A DNA stretch of 64,000 nucleotides from the NCBI RefSeq assembly GCF_023715205.1, contig NZ_JAMBNR010000005.1, forward strand, positions 62,001 through 126,000, given 5' to 3'. Position 1 is the stretch's first letter. Each line of letters begins with the position of its first letter. The DNA is from Mesobacillus maritimus. Its GTDB lineage: Bacteria; Bacillota; Bacilli; Bacillales; Cytobacillaceae. The translations under genes were made by a program, and so were the position numbers. Under the pieces are notes generated by a model. It ran no database searches. It worked only from the letters and a program-made list of their open reading frames with translations, and was not told the DNA's origin. Positions 8,199 to 16,924 of this stretch are shown here, in pieces.

Positions 8199-8213
8199 AT
8201 CACAAAAAGTGAT
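8199..8213. promoter_or_regulatory. Probable LysR operator (T-N11-A)
   Basis: ATCACAAAAAGTGAT is a perfect 5-bp-arm palindrome with a 5-bp centre, containing T-N11-A. It lies in the divergent spacer between the LysR gene and the transporter. Confidence 0.55.
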
Positions 8214-8263
8214 GGTTGATGTTCATCATTATTCATTTTACGCGATATCAAAAAGGATAGATA

Positions 8264-9268
8264 ATGAACCTAATATGTTTGAGGAAGGTAGGCAGATGGA
8301 AAGTGAGTAAAAATGTTTTATTTGGAGCGATTTTATGTTTTATTGCGTCTGTTTCGTGGGGGGCGATGTTTCCTGTCGCCCATGCAGCGTTTAAACATAT
8401 TGATCCCTTTTATTTTACACTGATTCGGTATGGAGCGGTAACGGTTATTTTGGTCGTTCTCTTGCTTTGGAAAGAAGGAAAGCAGGCTTTTCGCTTGGAA
8501 GGAAAAGGTCTTCACTTATGGTTCTTCGGAACAATGGCTTTTACGGTCTACAATCTCTTGATATTCTGGGGAGAAGATTTATTAGGAGAGCCAGGGGTCA
8601 TGGTTGCGTCCATCATGGAGTCATTGATGCCGATGATTTCGATTGTGATTGTCTGGATGTTTTTTCATAAACGTCCACATGTCTTTACATTCCTTTGTGT
8701 GATTGTATCCTTTGTTGGTGCGATGTTCGTGATTACAAAAGGGGATATGAATAGTTTTCTTCGTGCAACTGATGATTTTATTCCTACGATGCTCATTTTC
8801 GTTGCGGTGGTAGGCTGGGTGATTTATACCATGGGGGGAAGCGAGTTTCGTGGGTGGTCCGCGTTGCGTTACTCGACGCTCACTTGTATCCTGGGGACGT
8901 TCACATCCCTTGTCGTGGTCATTGGAGCAACCATGGTTGGTTATATCTCTATCCCAACTAGTGAAGTCATCCTAGCTACAAGTCCACATTTATTGTTTAT
9001 GATTATTTTCCCTGGGTTGATTGCATTGCTAGGGTGGAACATCGGGGTGAGCATTTTATCCCCAATCAATGCGCTGTTATTCATTAACTTTGTACCGGTA
9101 ACAACGCTTTTGGTTTCGGTATTTCAAGGTTATCAGATCACCGTTTTTGACCTTGTCGGTACGGTGTTAATTATTCTCTCGCTTGTGTCAAACAATCTTT
9201 TCGTTCGATTACAAAAGAAAGCATCCAAGCAACCAGTACAAACAAAATTACATCAACGAATATCCTAA
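8264..9268 (+). CDS. EamA/DMT-family transporter
   Basis: Ten-helix drug/metabolite transporter of the EamA family with two repeats: FGAILCFIASVSWGAMFPVA opens the first and FVAVVGWVIYTMGG the second. A probable exporter of a small metabolite or amino acid. ATG 8264 has AAAAGGA six bases upstream; a GTG at 8303 starting VSKNV would trim a 13-residue extension and is also possible, having AGGAAGG further upstream. Likely controlled by the divergent LysR protein. Confidence 0.85.
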   Translation: MNLICLRKVGRWKVSKNVLFGAILCFIASVSWGAMFPVAHAAFKHIDPFYFTLIRYGAVTVILVVLLLWKEGKQAFRLEGKGLHLWFFGTMAFTVYNLLIFWGEDLLGEPGVMVASIMESLMPMISIVIVWMFFHKRPHVFTFLCVIVSFVGAMFVITKGDMNSFLRATDDFIPTMLIFVAVVGWVIYTMGGSEFRGWSALRYSTLTCILGTFTSLVVVIGATMVGYISIPTSEVILATSPHLLFMIIFPGLIALLGWNIGVSILSPINALLFINFVPVTTLLVSVFQGYQITVFDLVGTVLIILSLVSNNLFVRLQKKASKQPVQTKLHQRIS

Positions 9269-9278
9269 AAAGTTGTTG

Positions 9279-9327
9279 CGTCTTGTTCTTACATTAGTAG
9301 TAAATGTAGGAGCAAGACGTTTTTTTG
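9279..9327 (+). terminator. Intrinsic terminator of EamA gene
   Basis: A 17-bp stem (CGTCTTGTTCTTACATT against AATGTAGGAGCAAGACG, two wobbles) followed by TTTTTTT. Confidence 0.85.
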
Positions 9328-9382
9328 TGTTGAATTGCCTGTTAATCTTATCGAAGACTGATGAATAGTTACAAATAAGAGC

Positions 9383-9741
9383 CTACGTGCCCATACTTTA
9401 TGGTAAAATCCGAAAACAGGCACGTAGAAGTTCTATAGGTTCACGATTTAAAAGAATCAGATGAAGAACTGTAACGTAGAGGAGAGGTACGTGACTGTTC
9501 TCATTGGTAAAATCCAAAAACGGTAACCTAGAAGGTTTATACGTGCCCGATTTGAATGTTTAAGAGGAAGAATGGTCACGTAAAGAAAAGCTAAGTGCAC
9601 ATTCTCCATAGTAAAATCCGAAAAAGGTCACGTAGGGGATTATAATAACTTCCCAATTAAGGAATTTGAGGGGGAAATTGTAACCAAGGAGATCGTTCGT
9701 TGTCTAAAAGGTCGTTCCCTGAGTCCAAAACGGTAACCAAC
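9383..9741. repeat. Degenerate tandem array of a 52-bp repeat (locus 1)
   Basis: About seven units begin at 9383, 9431, 9483, 9536, 9588, 9640 and 9693, a period of 52-53 bp after the first. Good units open with TACGTGCCC or TACGTGAC, carry TGGTAAAATCCGAAAA in the middle and close with GGTCACGTAGA or GGTAACCTAGA. The two ends of a unit are inverted copies (CTACGTGCC with GGCACGTAG in unit 1), so each can form a hairpin. The last two units are strongly decayed. The same family recurs at 44099. No coding function. Confidence 0.7.
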
Positions 9742-10194
9742 AATATCCCTATTAGCAAACCTCCTAAATCACCAACACTCTATCCGTTTCCAAAGCTTGA
9801 ATCTCCAGATTGACCACACAAATAAATGAAGCAAAAGCCACCAGCAAACTAAACTGTACTTTTCTCGACTTGAAAAGAAATACGGTCTATCCCAACACCC
9901 AATCAACCAGCTTAGATGACCCTTTTCACAATGGTGTTTTTACCAAATTGTTTCCTTTATTTTTTACTATGAATAAATTCCAAAATCCTCTATAATCTAG
10001 AGAAGATAGAATCAAGTTTTAATCACGGGTGATAGATTCCAATCACCTTAGGAGTTACCATAAAGAGATGATTGGTTGTTATTTAAAACAAGTAAAAATG
10101 TCGATAAAACAAGCGTGAATATCGCTTGTCCTGTGCCTTTATTTATTGGGCAGGATTTTTATTGATCAATAATTTTCTCAATGTTTTTCATAAT
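9742..10194. other. AT-rich intergenic stretch with no recognised gene
   Basis: No convincing reading frame. Two hairpins are visible near 10108-10160 (ACAAGCG with CGCTTGT, then a CCTG/CAGG stem with a T run), but no gene precedes them. The stretch leads directly into the first MITE copy. Confidence 0.5.
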
Positions 10195-10378
10195 AGCTGT
10201 TTTCGTAAAGGTTGTTGTTAAAATCATAAAGCCGATTTTAACGCAGAATAACCTATTTTGTACGACATATCTAAGTTTGTAGCTCTTTTCTCTTATGCTA
10301 TAGCTTTTTTAAAAACGAAACTAATGGCATTAGAGTTCTATTTGAGCTTTGCAAGCAACAATATTTGATAAAAGAGCT
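10195..10378. mobile_element. MITE copy 1 (184 bp)
   Basis: Non-autonomous element with terminal inverted repeats: left end AGCTGTTTTCGTAAAGG then TTGTTG, right end CAACAATATTTGATAAAAGAGCT, which inverted reads AGCTCTTTTATC. It is flanked by TTCATAAT (10187-10194) and TTCATAAA (10379-10386), an 8-bp target duplication with one mismatch. It is homologous along its length to copies at 10478 and, inverted, 23214. No open frame inside. Confidence 0.75.
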
Positions 10379-10477
10379 TTCATAAAAGAATCGAAATAAA
10401 AGACATTCATCTGTTGCTGACAGGATTGTTTGTCTTTTTTGTTAGTGAGATGGTTGCGAAAATGATTAGAAAGAGAA

Positions 10478-10644
10478 AGCTGTTTTCGTAACGTTTGTTT
10501 TTAAAATTTAATAGCTGATTTTAACGCGGAACAAGCTTTCTCGACGTTACTACTTAGTTTGTAGCTCTTTTCTCACCGTGTAAACGAACTTTGGAATTCA
10601 TTTTATATTTCCTGTAAAAAGCAACAATCTTTGAGAAAAGAGCC
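10478..10644. mobile_element. MITE copy 2 (167 bp)
   Basis: Same orientation as copy 1. Ends AGCTGTTTTCGTAACG and GAGAAAAGAGCC. Shared internal blocks include GATTTTAACGC and AGTTTGTAGCTCTTTTCTC. Flanks AAAGAGAA and TAAAAGAA agree at 6 of 8 positions, a weathered target duplication. It lies 100 bp from copy 1. Confidence 0.7.
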
Positions 10645-10775
10645 TAAAAGAAAAACAAAATAAAATATAGAACTTCTCGGTTAAGCTTGTTATTGCCTGA
10701 ATACAGGTGGAATGAACTTTTTCATTTTTAGAAGATCTTGTTTTTAGAGTAATTTTAAGTTAAGGGGATAGAAAA

Positions 10776-11951
10776 ATGAGATCATATAAAGTCACGTTAA
10801 GCTTGTTGTTAATGAATTTGTTCATTGCCTTTTTGGGGATTGGCCTTGTTATTCCTGTAATGCCGACGTTGATGAATGAACTAGGAATCACAGGGACCGT
10901 CGTTGGGTATTTAACCGCTGCCTTTGCGATTGCGCAATTGATTTGTTCTCCGTTTGCTGGGAAAGCAGCCGACAAGTTCGGTCGAAAAATCATGATAGTG
11001 ATCGGATTATTTCTTTTTGGTTTCTCCGAATTTCTATTTGGATTAGGAAAAGTAATTGAAGTCTTGTTTGTGTCACGGATTTTAGGGGGAATAAGTGCAG
11101 CCTTCATCATGCCAGCTGTTACCGCCTTTATTGCCGATATCACAACAAAAGAAACTCGTCCGAAAGCACTCGGGTACATGTCTGCCGCAATCAGCACGGG
11201 ATTTATTATTGGTCCTGGTATTGGTGGATTTTTAGCGGACTTTGGTACGCGGGTTCCGTTTTATTTTGCAGGAGCACTCGGCACGGTGGCCGGCATTTTA
11301 TCGATTCTGTTGTTAACCGAGCCACAACGTTTAGAAGAAGAAACTTCACTCTCGATGGAAAAAGGCGGGATGAAACGAATTTTTGCTCCAATGTACTTTA
11401 TTCCATTGGTTTTAATTTTCATCGCTTCGTTTGGATTAGCCGCATTTGAGTCGTTTTTTAGTTTGTTTGTAGACCATAAATTCCAGTTTACGCCGACGGA
11501 TATTGCCATTGTCATTACAGGTGGGGCGATTGTTGGCGCGATTGGCCAAGTGGTTCTATTTGATCGACTTACCCGTATTTGGGGTGAAATCAAACTGATT
11601 CGCTATTGCTTGGTCATATCAGCGGTTCTCGTGTTTTTGATGACGGTGGTTTCTTCTTATTTTGCCATTTTACTGGTAACGTTTATCGTGTTTATTGGCT
11701 TCGATTTATTTCGTCCGGCCGTTACGTCTTATCTGTCTAATATTGCTGGAAACGAACAAGGATTTATTGGCGGAATGAACTCGATGTTTACAAGTTTGGC
11801 GAACATTTTCGGCCCGATTATCGGTGGAATGTTGTTCGACGTCAATGTTAACTATCCTTATTACTTTGCGACGGTTGTCTTAATAATAGGGATTGGATTA
11901 ACACTTCTTTGGAAAAAACCGGCACCTGTTAAACAGAAAGCACTCGTATAA
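10776..11951 (+). CDS. MFS multidrug efflux transporter, NorA/Bmr type
   Basis: Twelve-helix major facilitator of 391 residues. FLGIGLVIPVMPTLMNELG in helix 1, the loop 2-3 motif GKAADKFGRKIMIVIG and motif C in GYMSAAISTGFIIGPGIGG are those of the DHA1 pumps Bmr, Blt and NorA, which export fluoroquinolones, dyes and quaternary amines with proton antiport. ATG 10776 follows TTAAGGGG. Single gene with its own terminator; no regulator adjoins it. Confidence 0.9.
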   Translation: MRSYKVTLSLLLMNLFIAFLGIGLVIPVMPTLMNELGITGTVVGYLTAAFAIAQLICSPFAGKAADKFGRKIMIVIGLFLFGFSEFLFGLGKVIEVLFVSRILGGISAAFIMPAVTAFIADITTKETRPKALGYMSAAISTGFIIGPGIGGFLADFGTRVPFYFAGALGTVAGILSILLLTEPQRLEEETSLSMEKGGMKRIFAPMYFIPLVLIFIASFGLAAFESFFSLFVDHKFQFTPTDIAIVITGGAIVGAIGQVVLFDRLTRIWGEIKLIRYCLVISAVLVFLMTVVSSYFAILLVTFIVFIGFDLFRPAVTSYLSNIAGNEQGFIGGMNSMFTSLANIFGPIIGGMLFDVNVNYPYYFATVVLIIGIGLTLLWKKPAPVKQKALV

Positions 11952-11962
11952 AAATAAAATCT

Positions 11963-11998
11963 TAGCGTGGATTCTTTTATGAATCCACGCTATTTTTA
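11963..11998 (+). terminator. Intrinsic terminator of MFS gene
   Basis: TAGCGTGGATTC and GAATCCACGCTA form a perfect 12-bp stem followed by TTTTTAT. Confidence 0.88.
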
Positions 11999-12133
11999 TA
12001 ACCTCAGCGAATAATGGAAACGGTAGAATAGATTAAAACAATAACAACATAAATAAAATCAATAATAATTTATTGTAAAACGATAAATAATAGAGTAAAA
12101 TCAAATAGAAAATAAACATGTGAGGTGCTTTTT

Positions 12134-12616
12134 ATGAAACGAAGTTCCACGCTCTTTTTAAAATTTGCTGTTATTCTAATTGGAATACCGGTGCTTCTGT
12201 TGTGCATCTTTTTGGTGCCGGAGTTAGGGGAAGTTACGGCAGAATTGTTACCAGAGTTTGCGTTCGTACAATATCTCGTAATGAGCCTATTTTATGCATC
12301 GGTAATCCCGTTCTATTTTGCGTTGTATCAAGCTTTTAAACTTTTAAGTTACATTGACAAAAGCAATGCTTTTTCCGATTTATCTGTAAATGCATTAAAG
12401 AGAATCAAGTATTGTGCGATTACCATTAGTATTTTGCACGTGCTCGTTCTCCCAATTTTCTATCTTTTTGCGGAAATGGACGATGCACCAGGGGTCATTT
12501 TTGTAGGCTTACTGGTTCCTTTTGCATCGATGGTGATTGCTGTGTTTGCGGCAGTGCTCCAAAAACTTTTACAAGAAGCAATCGAAATAAAATCAGAAAA
12601 TGATTTAACGGTTTGA
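12134..12616 (+). CDS. DUF2975 family membrane protein
   Basis: A 160-residue protein with four hydrophobic segments (about 8-30, 45-68, 95-117 and 128-150). Length, topology and the adjoining small XRE regulator match the DUF2975/XRE pairs of bacilli (B. subtilis YoaS/YozG). Function unknown. ATG 12134 lies 6 bp after GAGGTG. Its stop overlaps the ribosome site of the regulator, so the two are coupled. Confidence 0.8.
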   Translation: MKRSSTLFLKFAVILIGIPVLLLCIFLVPELGEVTAELLPEFAFVQYLVMSLFYASVIPFYFALYQAFKLLSYIDKSNAFSDLSVNALKRIKYCAITISILHVLVLPIFYLFAEMDDAPGVIFVGLLVPFASMVIAVFAAVLQKLLQEAIEIKSENDLTV

Positions 12617-12626
12617 GGTGAAAACT

Positions 12627-12851
12627 ATGGCAATTATCATCAATATTGATGTCATGCTGGCAAAAAGGAAAATGAGCGTGACCGAACTCTCGGAGCGTGT
12701 CGGAATCACAATGGCTAACCTTTCGATTTTGAAAAATGGTAAGGCAAAAGCAATTCGCTTGTCTACTTTAGACGCGATTTGTAAGGCATTAGACTGTCAG
12801 CCCGGAGATATCCTCGAATACAGAATGGATGAAGACGGAGAGGACGAATGA
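12627..12851 (+). CDS. Small XRE/Cro-CI transcriptional regulator, YozG-like
   Basis: A 74-residue helix-turn-helix protein: DVMLAKRKMSVTELSERVGI and TMANLSILKNGKAKAIR form the HTH, ending in CQPGDILEYR, the usual ending of this single-domain class. ATG 12627 follows GAGGTG that overlaps the previous stop. It probably autoregulates the two-gene operon. Confidence 0.85.
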   Translation: MAIIINIDVMLAKRKMSVTELSERVGITMANLSILKNGKAKAIRLSTLDAICKALDCQPGDILEYRMDEDGEDE

Positions 12852-13009
12852 CTAGCATGAACTTGCAATCTATCAGGATCAAGTTGGTTGCAATTCCTAC
12901 TTACAGTCAATAATATCTAGTTCAAAAAGGTTTGTAATACTTACAACACAGATGGGGAAAAGCCCTGTATAAGAACAAAGTGCCCATATTTGGGAAGGGT
13001 GGGGAGCTT

Positions 13010-13306
13010 GTGAGGTTGCTTAAAAAGAAAACTGTTTATTCAAGCCTAATCGTAGTTGCTTCAATCTTTTTTCTTAGCACTTTTGGACCATATAACTTCT
13101 TTCACCATTTAAACGCGGAAAATATTTTAGAGGAACCATTACTATCAAAGGAATTCAAGGATACAACCGTAAAGGATGTCATCTATAAAGGTGACGACAC
13201 CTATATGATTAAAACGGAGGAAAAAGACTTTGTCGTTATGAGAAACTATTTTTCTGTTATGAATTATAAATGGGTCATCTTTGAGTATAAAAAAGAACTT
13301 CTTTAA
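13010..13306 (+). CDS. Small membrane-anchored hypothetical protein
   Basis: About 98 residues: a short basic start (RLLKKK), one hydrophobic helix (about 10-28, SSLIVVASIFFLSTFG) and a polar extracellular tail ending YKWVIFEYKKELL. I do not recognise the family. The start is uncertain: GTG 13010 follows GGGTGGGGAG closely; GTG 12980 is upstream with no ribosome site. A terminator follows at 13339. Confidence 0.5.
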   Translation: MRLLKKKTVYSSLIVVASIFFLSTFGPYNFFHHLNAENILEEPLLSKEFKDTTVKDVIYKGDDTYMIKTEEKDFVVMRNYFSVMNYKWVIFEYKKELL

Positions 13307-13338
13307 TCATCATTTAGGGTCGAACTGGTAATATTTAT

Positions 13339-13378
13339 GAGCAGTCCAATATCCAAACTGGGCTGTTCTTTTTATTAG
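13339..13378 (+). terminator. Terminator after small membrane protein gene
   Basis: GAGCAGTCC pairs with GGGCTGTTC (two wobbles), followed by TTTTTATT. Confidence 0.65.
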
Positions 13379-13690
13379 TGCAAACAGATTTTTTAAGCAT
13401 AATGATTACACCAATAAAATCGGTGGAGTGGAATTGTTAATTAACTATCTTATTGCAGCCAGAAAACCTAGCTGATTTGATTATTCTTTTTCATGTAGTT
13501 GGCTCTATTTTTTCCCTTCATACAAGATGGGTCTCATTGCTTACCACTTATTTCATCAAAATGATTGAAAAAAAAGAAAGAATATCTTACTATGAAGGTA
13601 AGTTAGTTTATTCAATAAACAAACTAACAACAAATATATTTAAAAACTAAGAACCTTAATGTTCGTATCAAAGGTTAGCACTGACACTAT
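13379..13690. other. Intergenic region with no supported gene
   Basis: A 65-codon frame from TTG 13453 lacks a ribosome site and any recognisable family. The rest is AT-rich upstream DNA of the xylosidase gene. Confidence 0.4.
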
Positions 13691-13693
13691 TTT

Positions 13694-13707
13694 TGAAAGC
13701 GTTTTAC
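13694..13707. promoter_or_regulatory. Putative CcpA (cre) site upstream of xylosidase
   Basis: TGAAAGCGTTTTAC fits the cre consensus TGWAARCGYTWWCW at nearly all positions. It lies 45 bp before the xylosidase start, consistent with glucose repression. Confidence 0.6.
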
Positions 13708-13751
13708 GATTCTACTTTGTAGTTGAATAAGTTTCTTAGGGGGAATTTTAG

Positions 13752-15356
13752 ATGAATATCAACAATCCAGTTCTTAAAGGTTTCAATCCCGATCCTAGTA
13801 TTTGCCGGGTAGGGGAGGATTATTATATTGCAGTCTCAACATTTGAATGGTTTCCAGGAGTTCAAATCCATCATTCTAAGGATCTCGTAAACTGGCAATT
13901 GGTTGCGCATCCATTACAGCGCGTTTCGCAATTAGATATGAAAGGAAACCCTAATTCAGGCGGAGTTTGGGCACCATGTTTAAGTTACAGCGATGGAAAG
14001 TTCTGGCTTATCTATACAGATGTTAAAGTGGTCGATGGCGCTTGGAAAGATTGCCACAATTATTTAGTCACTTGTGAGACTGTTGATGGCGATTGGGGTG
14101 AGCCAATTAAATTAAACAGCTCCGGGTTTGACGCTTCCTTGTTTCATGATAATGATGGAAAGAAATATTTAGTAAATATGTTATGGGATCAGCGACTCGA
14201 TCAACATTCTTTTGGCGGAATTGTGATGCAAGAGTATTCGCATGAAGAGAAAAAACTAGTCGGCAAGCCGGAAGTGATTTTTAAAGGGACGGATATCAAA
14301 CTTACCGAAGCTCCACACCTTTACCATATCGATGACTATTATTATTTACTAACAGCCGAAGGTGGAACAAAATTTGAGCATGCGGCGACCATTGCTCGTT
14401 CAAAAAAAATTGAGGGTCCTTATGAAGTTCATCCGGATAACCCAATTTTAACTTCTTGGCATGATCCTAGGAATCCATTACAAAAATGCGGACATGCTTC
14501 GATTGTGGAAACACATACAGGGGAGTGGTATTTAGCTCATTTAACAGGACGCCCGATTCATCCCGATCAAACGGAGACGATTTTTCATCAAAGAGGTTAT
14601 TGTCCACTTGGAAGAGAAACTGCGATTCAAAAATTAGAGTGGAGAGACGGCTGGCCATATGTGGTCGGTGGAAAAGAAGGCAGCCTTGAAGTAGAAGCTC
14701 CAAACATTCCTGAAACAAAGTTTCCAGCAACCTATCCGGAAGTGGATGAATTTGAAAATACAAAGCTAAATATTAACTTTAATACATTAAGAATTCCGTT
14801 TACCGAAAATTTAGGTTCGTTAACAGCAAGACCAAATCATCTGCGCTTATACGGTCAGGAATCGTTAACATCTACCTTTACACAATCGTTTGTGGCAAGA
14901 CGTTGGCAGAGTCTCGAGTTTGAAGCAGAAACCGCTGTTGAGTTTCAGCCAAATACCTTCCAACAAGCAGCTGGATTGGTGAACTATTATAACACCGAAA
15001 ACTGGACAGCGCTTCAAGTCACCTACGATGAAGACTTAGGCCGAATTTTAGAGTTAACTGTATGTGATAACTTCACATTCTCCCAGCCGTTAAAAGAAAA
15101 AATCGTGATTCCTCAGGAAGCACAGTATGTCTACTTGAAAGTCAATGTTGAACAAGAAACCTACACGTACTCTTATTCTTTTAACAAAGAAGACTGGCAA
15201 ACAATTGATGTTGTGTTTGAATCGAAAAAATTATCCGATGATTATATTCGCGGCGGAGGATTCTTCACTGGAGCCTTTGTTGGCATGCAATGCCAAGATA
15301 CAAGCGGACAAAATCAGCCAGCTGACTTTAAGTATTTCAAATATAAGGAAAGATAA
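13752..15356 (+). CDS. xynB: Glycoside hydrolase family 43 beta-xylosidase
   Basis: A 534-residue GH43 enzyme of the XynB (subfamily 11) type that releases xylose from xylo-oligosaccharides in the cytoplasm; no signal peptide. The five-blade propeller carries the catalytic base Asp14 (NPDPS), the pKa modulator Asp127 (FDASLF) and the acid Glu186 (TEAPHLY), positions as in Bacillus enzymes. A C-terminal beta-sandwich covers about 325-534. ATG 13752 follows TTAGGGGG. No xylose isomerase, kinase, transporter or XylR adjoins it, so uptake genes must lie elsewhere. A cre-like site precedes it. Confidence 0.93.
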   Translation: MNINNPVLKGFNPDPSICRVGEDYYIAVSTFEWFPGVQIHHSKDLVNWQLVAHPLQRVSQLDMKGNPNSGGVWAPCLSYSDGKFWLIYTDVKVVDGAWKDCHNYLVTCETVDGDWGEPIKLNSSGFDASLFHDNDGKKYLVNMLWDQRLDQHSFGGIVMQEYSHEEKKLVGKPEVIFKGTDIKLTEAPHLYHIDDYYYLLTAEGGTKFEHAATIARSKKIEGPYEVHPDNPILTSWHDPRNPLQKCGHASIVETHTGEWYLAHLTGRPIHPDQTETIFHQRGYCPLGRETAIQKLEWRDGWPYVVGGKEGSLEVEAPNIPETKFPATYPEVDEFENTKLNINFNTLRIPFTENLGSLTARPNHLRLYGQESLTSTFTQSFVARRWQSLEFEAETAVEFQPNTFQQAAGLVNYYNTENWTALQVTYDEDLGRILELTVCDNFTFSQPLKEKIVIPQEAQYVYLKVNVEQETYTYSYSFNKEDWQTIDVVFESKKLSDDYIRGGGFFTGAFVGMQCQDTSGQNQPADFKYFKYKER

Positions 15357-15403
15357 GCAGCAATAATCCTTCCAATCAGGAATTTCTGATTTTGGGCAAG
15401 CAA

Positions 15404-15434
15404 AACCGCTTGAATCCTTTCGATTCAAGCGGTT
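15404..15434 (+). terminator. Strong hairpin downstream of xynB
   Basis: AACCGCTTGAATC and GATTCAAGCGGTT form a perfect 13-bp stem with a 5-base loop. Only a short T-rich run follows. A smaller dyad (AATCAGGAATTTCTGATT) lies just before it. Confidence 0.7.
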
Positions 15435-15524
15435 GTTAGTTTGCATGTTTTAAATATGTATTCGTTTCCCCTTAAGTCTTTCGTACTTTCCATTAAACGC
15501 CCCAAGTATCCCGAGGATGCTTCT

Positions 15525-15686
15525 TTAGCTCCAAATAGAATCGATGAAAACAGCTCCCCAATAGAGAAAACTCATTATTAAAAACACAAAAGAAAAGGTA
15601 GTCAAGGGTTTTGGTAGTTTTCCATAAAAATAAATCAATGCCAATCCAATGAGAAGATGAATGGTAACGAATAAAAACAGACTCAT
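15525..15686 (-). CDS. Small two-helix membrane protein (53 aa)
   Basis: Short gene starting MSLFLFVTIHLLIG, with hydrophobic segments at about 3-21 and 30-49 joined by GKLPKPLTT and ending DSIWS. The ribosome site GAGGTG lies 6 bp before the ATG, which supports translation. I know no named family; short two-helix proteins like this are common in bacilli. Confidence 0.6.
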   Translation of the reverse strand: MSLFLFVTIHLLIGLALIYFYGKLPKPLTTFSFVFLIMSFLYWGAVFIDSIWS

Positions 15687-15856
15687 AAGCTTCACCTCTA
15701 TGCTAATTGTAACATTTTTCCTTACATAGTAGTTTGGAATCCGCTATTCTTTTAAATCTGTTTATGCAGAAAGAAAAATGACAATAAAACAAACTCTTTT
15801 CCTTAAAAACATGTATACTTCAAGGTAGTTCATTCATATTTAGAAAGGAATTAACG

Positions 15857-16774
15857 ATGACATTACAACAACTAAAATATGTGATTGAAGTCGCAAGAAG
15901 TCGCTCGATTAACAAAGCGGCACAAAATTTGTTTATTAGTCAACCAAGTCTTTCAAACGCACTTAAAGAGTTGGAAGAGGAGATTGGGATTACGATCTTT
16001 TCACGTACCAATCGTGGCATTTTACTTACTCCAGAAGGATCCGAGTTTTTAGGGTACGCACGGCAAGTCGTGGAGCAGGCAGAACTACTTGAAAATCGCT
16101 ATATTAAAGCTTCATCACCGCAGCAAAACTTCGCGGTCTCTGCCCAGCATTATGCGTTTGCGGTCAGTGCGTTTGTACGATTGTTAAAAGAATACAACCG
16201 TGAAGAATACGAGTTTACTTTACGTGAAACCCGGACATATGAAATCATTGACGATGTGAAAAACCTGCGTAGTGAAATTGGGGTTTTATATGTGAATGAT
16301 TTTAACCGCAACGTGATTCAAAAGTTTCTAAGAGAAGGAAATTTAAAGTTTCATGAGCTGTTTGTCGCCAAACCCCATGTGTTTATTAGTTCCTCCAATC
16401 CACTGGCGGAACAGGAGTTTGTCACATTGGAGGATTTAGATCCTTATCCGTACTTGTCATATGAGCAAGGAGATTACAACTCGTTTTATTTTTCAGAAGA
16501 AATTCTTAGCACGCTCTCGAGACCGAAAAACATCCGCGTCAGTGACCGGGCCACTTTGTTTAACTTATTGATTGGTTTAAATGGCTATACAATTTCGACT
16601 GGAGTGATCAGTCATAAATTAAATAGTAAAGATATCATTGCGGTTCCATTGAAGGTGGACGAACGAATTCATGTAGGCTATATCACGCATAAAAACGTCA
16701 CCACCAGTACGCTCGGTAATATCTACATTCAATATTTAAAAGAAACAATTGATGAAGAGTTGCGACAGTTATAG
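15857..16774 (+). CDS. LysR-family regulator, MetR/CmbR-like
   Basis: A 305-residue LysR protein. The HTH is MTLQQLKYVIEVARSRSINK and SQPSLSNALKELEEEIG; the effector domain begins FAVSAQHYAFAVSAFVRLLK, a pattern I associate with the CmbR/MetR-type sulfur amino acid regulators of Firmicutes. It is followed in the same direction by a methionine synthase-like gene, which supports a role in methionine or cysteine supply. AGAAAGGA lies upstream of ATG 15857. Confidence 0.8.
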   Translation: MTLQQLKYVIEVARSRSINKAAQNLFISQPSLSNALKELEEEIGITIFSRTNRGILLTPEGSEFLGYARQVVEQAELLENRYIKASSPQQNFAVSAQHYAFAVSAFVRLLKEYNREEYEFTLRETRTYEIIDDVKNLRSEIGVLYVNDFNRNVIQKFLREGNLKFHELFVAKPHVFISSSNPLAEQEFVTLEDLDPYPYLSYEQGDYNSFYFSEEILSTLSRPKNIRVSDRATLFNLLIGLNGYTISTGVISHKLNSKDIIAVPLKVDERIHVGYITHKNVTTSTLGNIYIQYLKETIDEELRQL

Positions 16775-16924
16775 TTTGAAGCTATAACAAGAGATAGATT
16801 TTAGATGTTACATTATAATAACTCTCTATGCTACACTAATGTTACACCAATTAAAAAGATTCGTAATCTTTTGTTTTAAAAAAATAAAAGGTGAAATGTT
16901 AAGAGGGAAAGTAGGAGATTCATA

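Noticed and set aside
9810-9995. 61-codon open frame in the AT-rich intergenic region
   Set aside because: No ribosome site, low-complexity codon use and no recognisable family.
10195-10644. Tandem duplication as the origin of the two neighbouring 170-180 bp repeats
   Set aside because: Each has its own flanking 8-bp repeat and the 100 bp between them is unrelated, so two insertions fit better.
13453-13650. 65-codon frame from TTG before xynB
   Set aside because: No ribosome site; sequence looks random. A fragment of an old gene cannot be excluded.
16775-16924. S-box or T-box riboswitch before the methionine synthase-like gene
   Set aside because: The leader is about 150 bp, lacks the conserved stems of either class and has no antiterminator/terminator pair.
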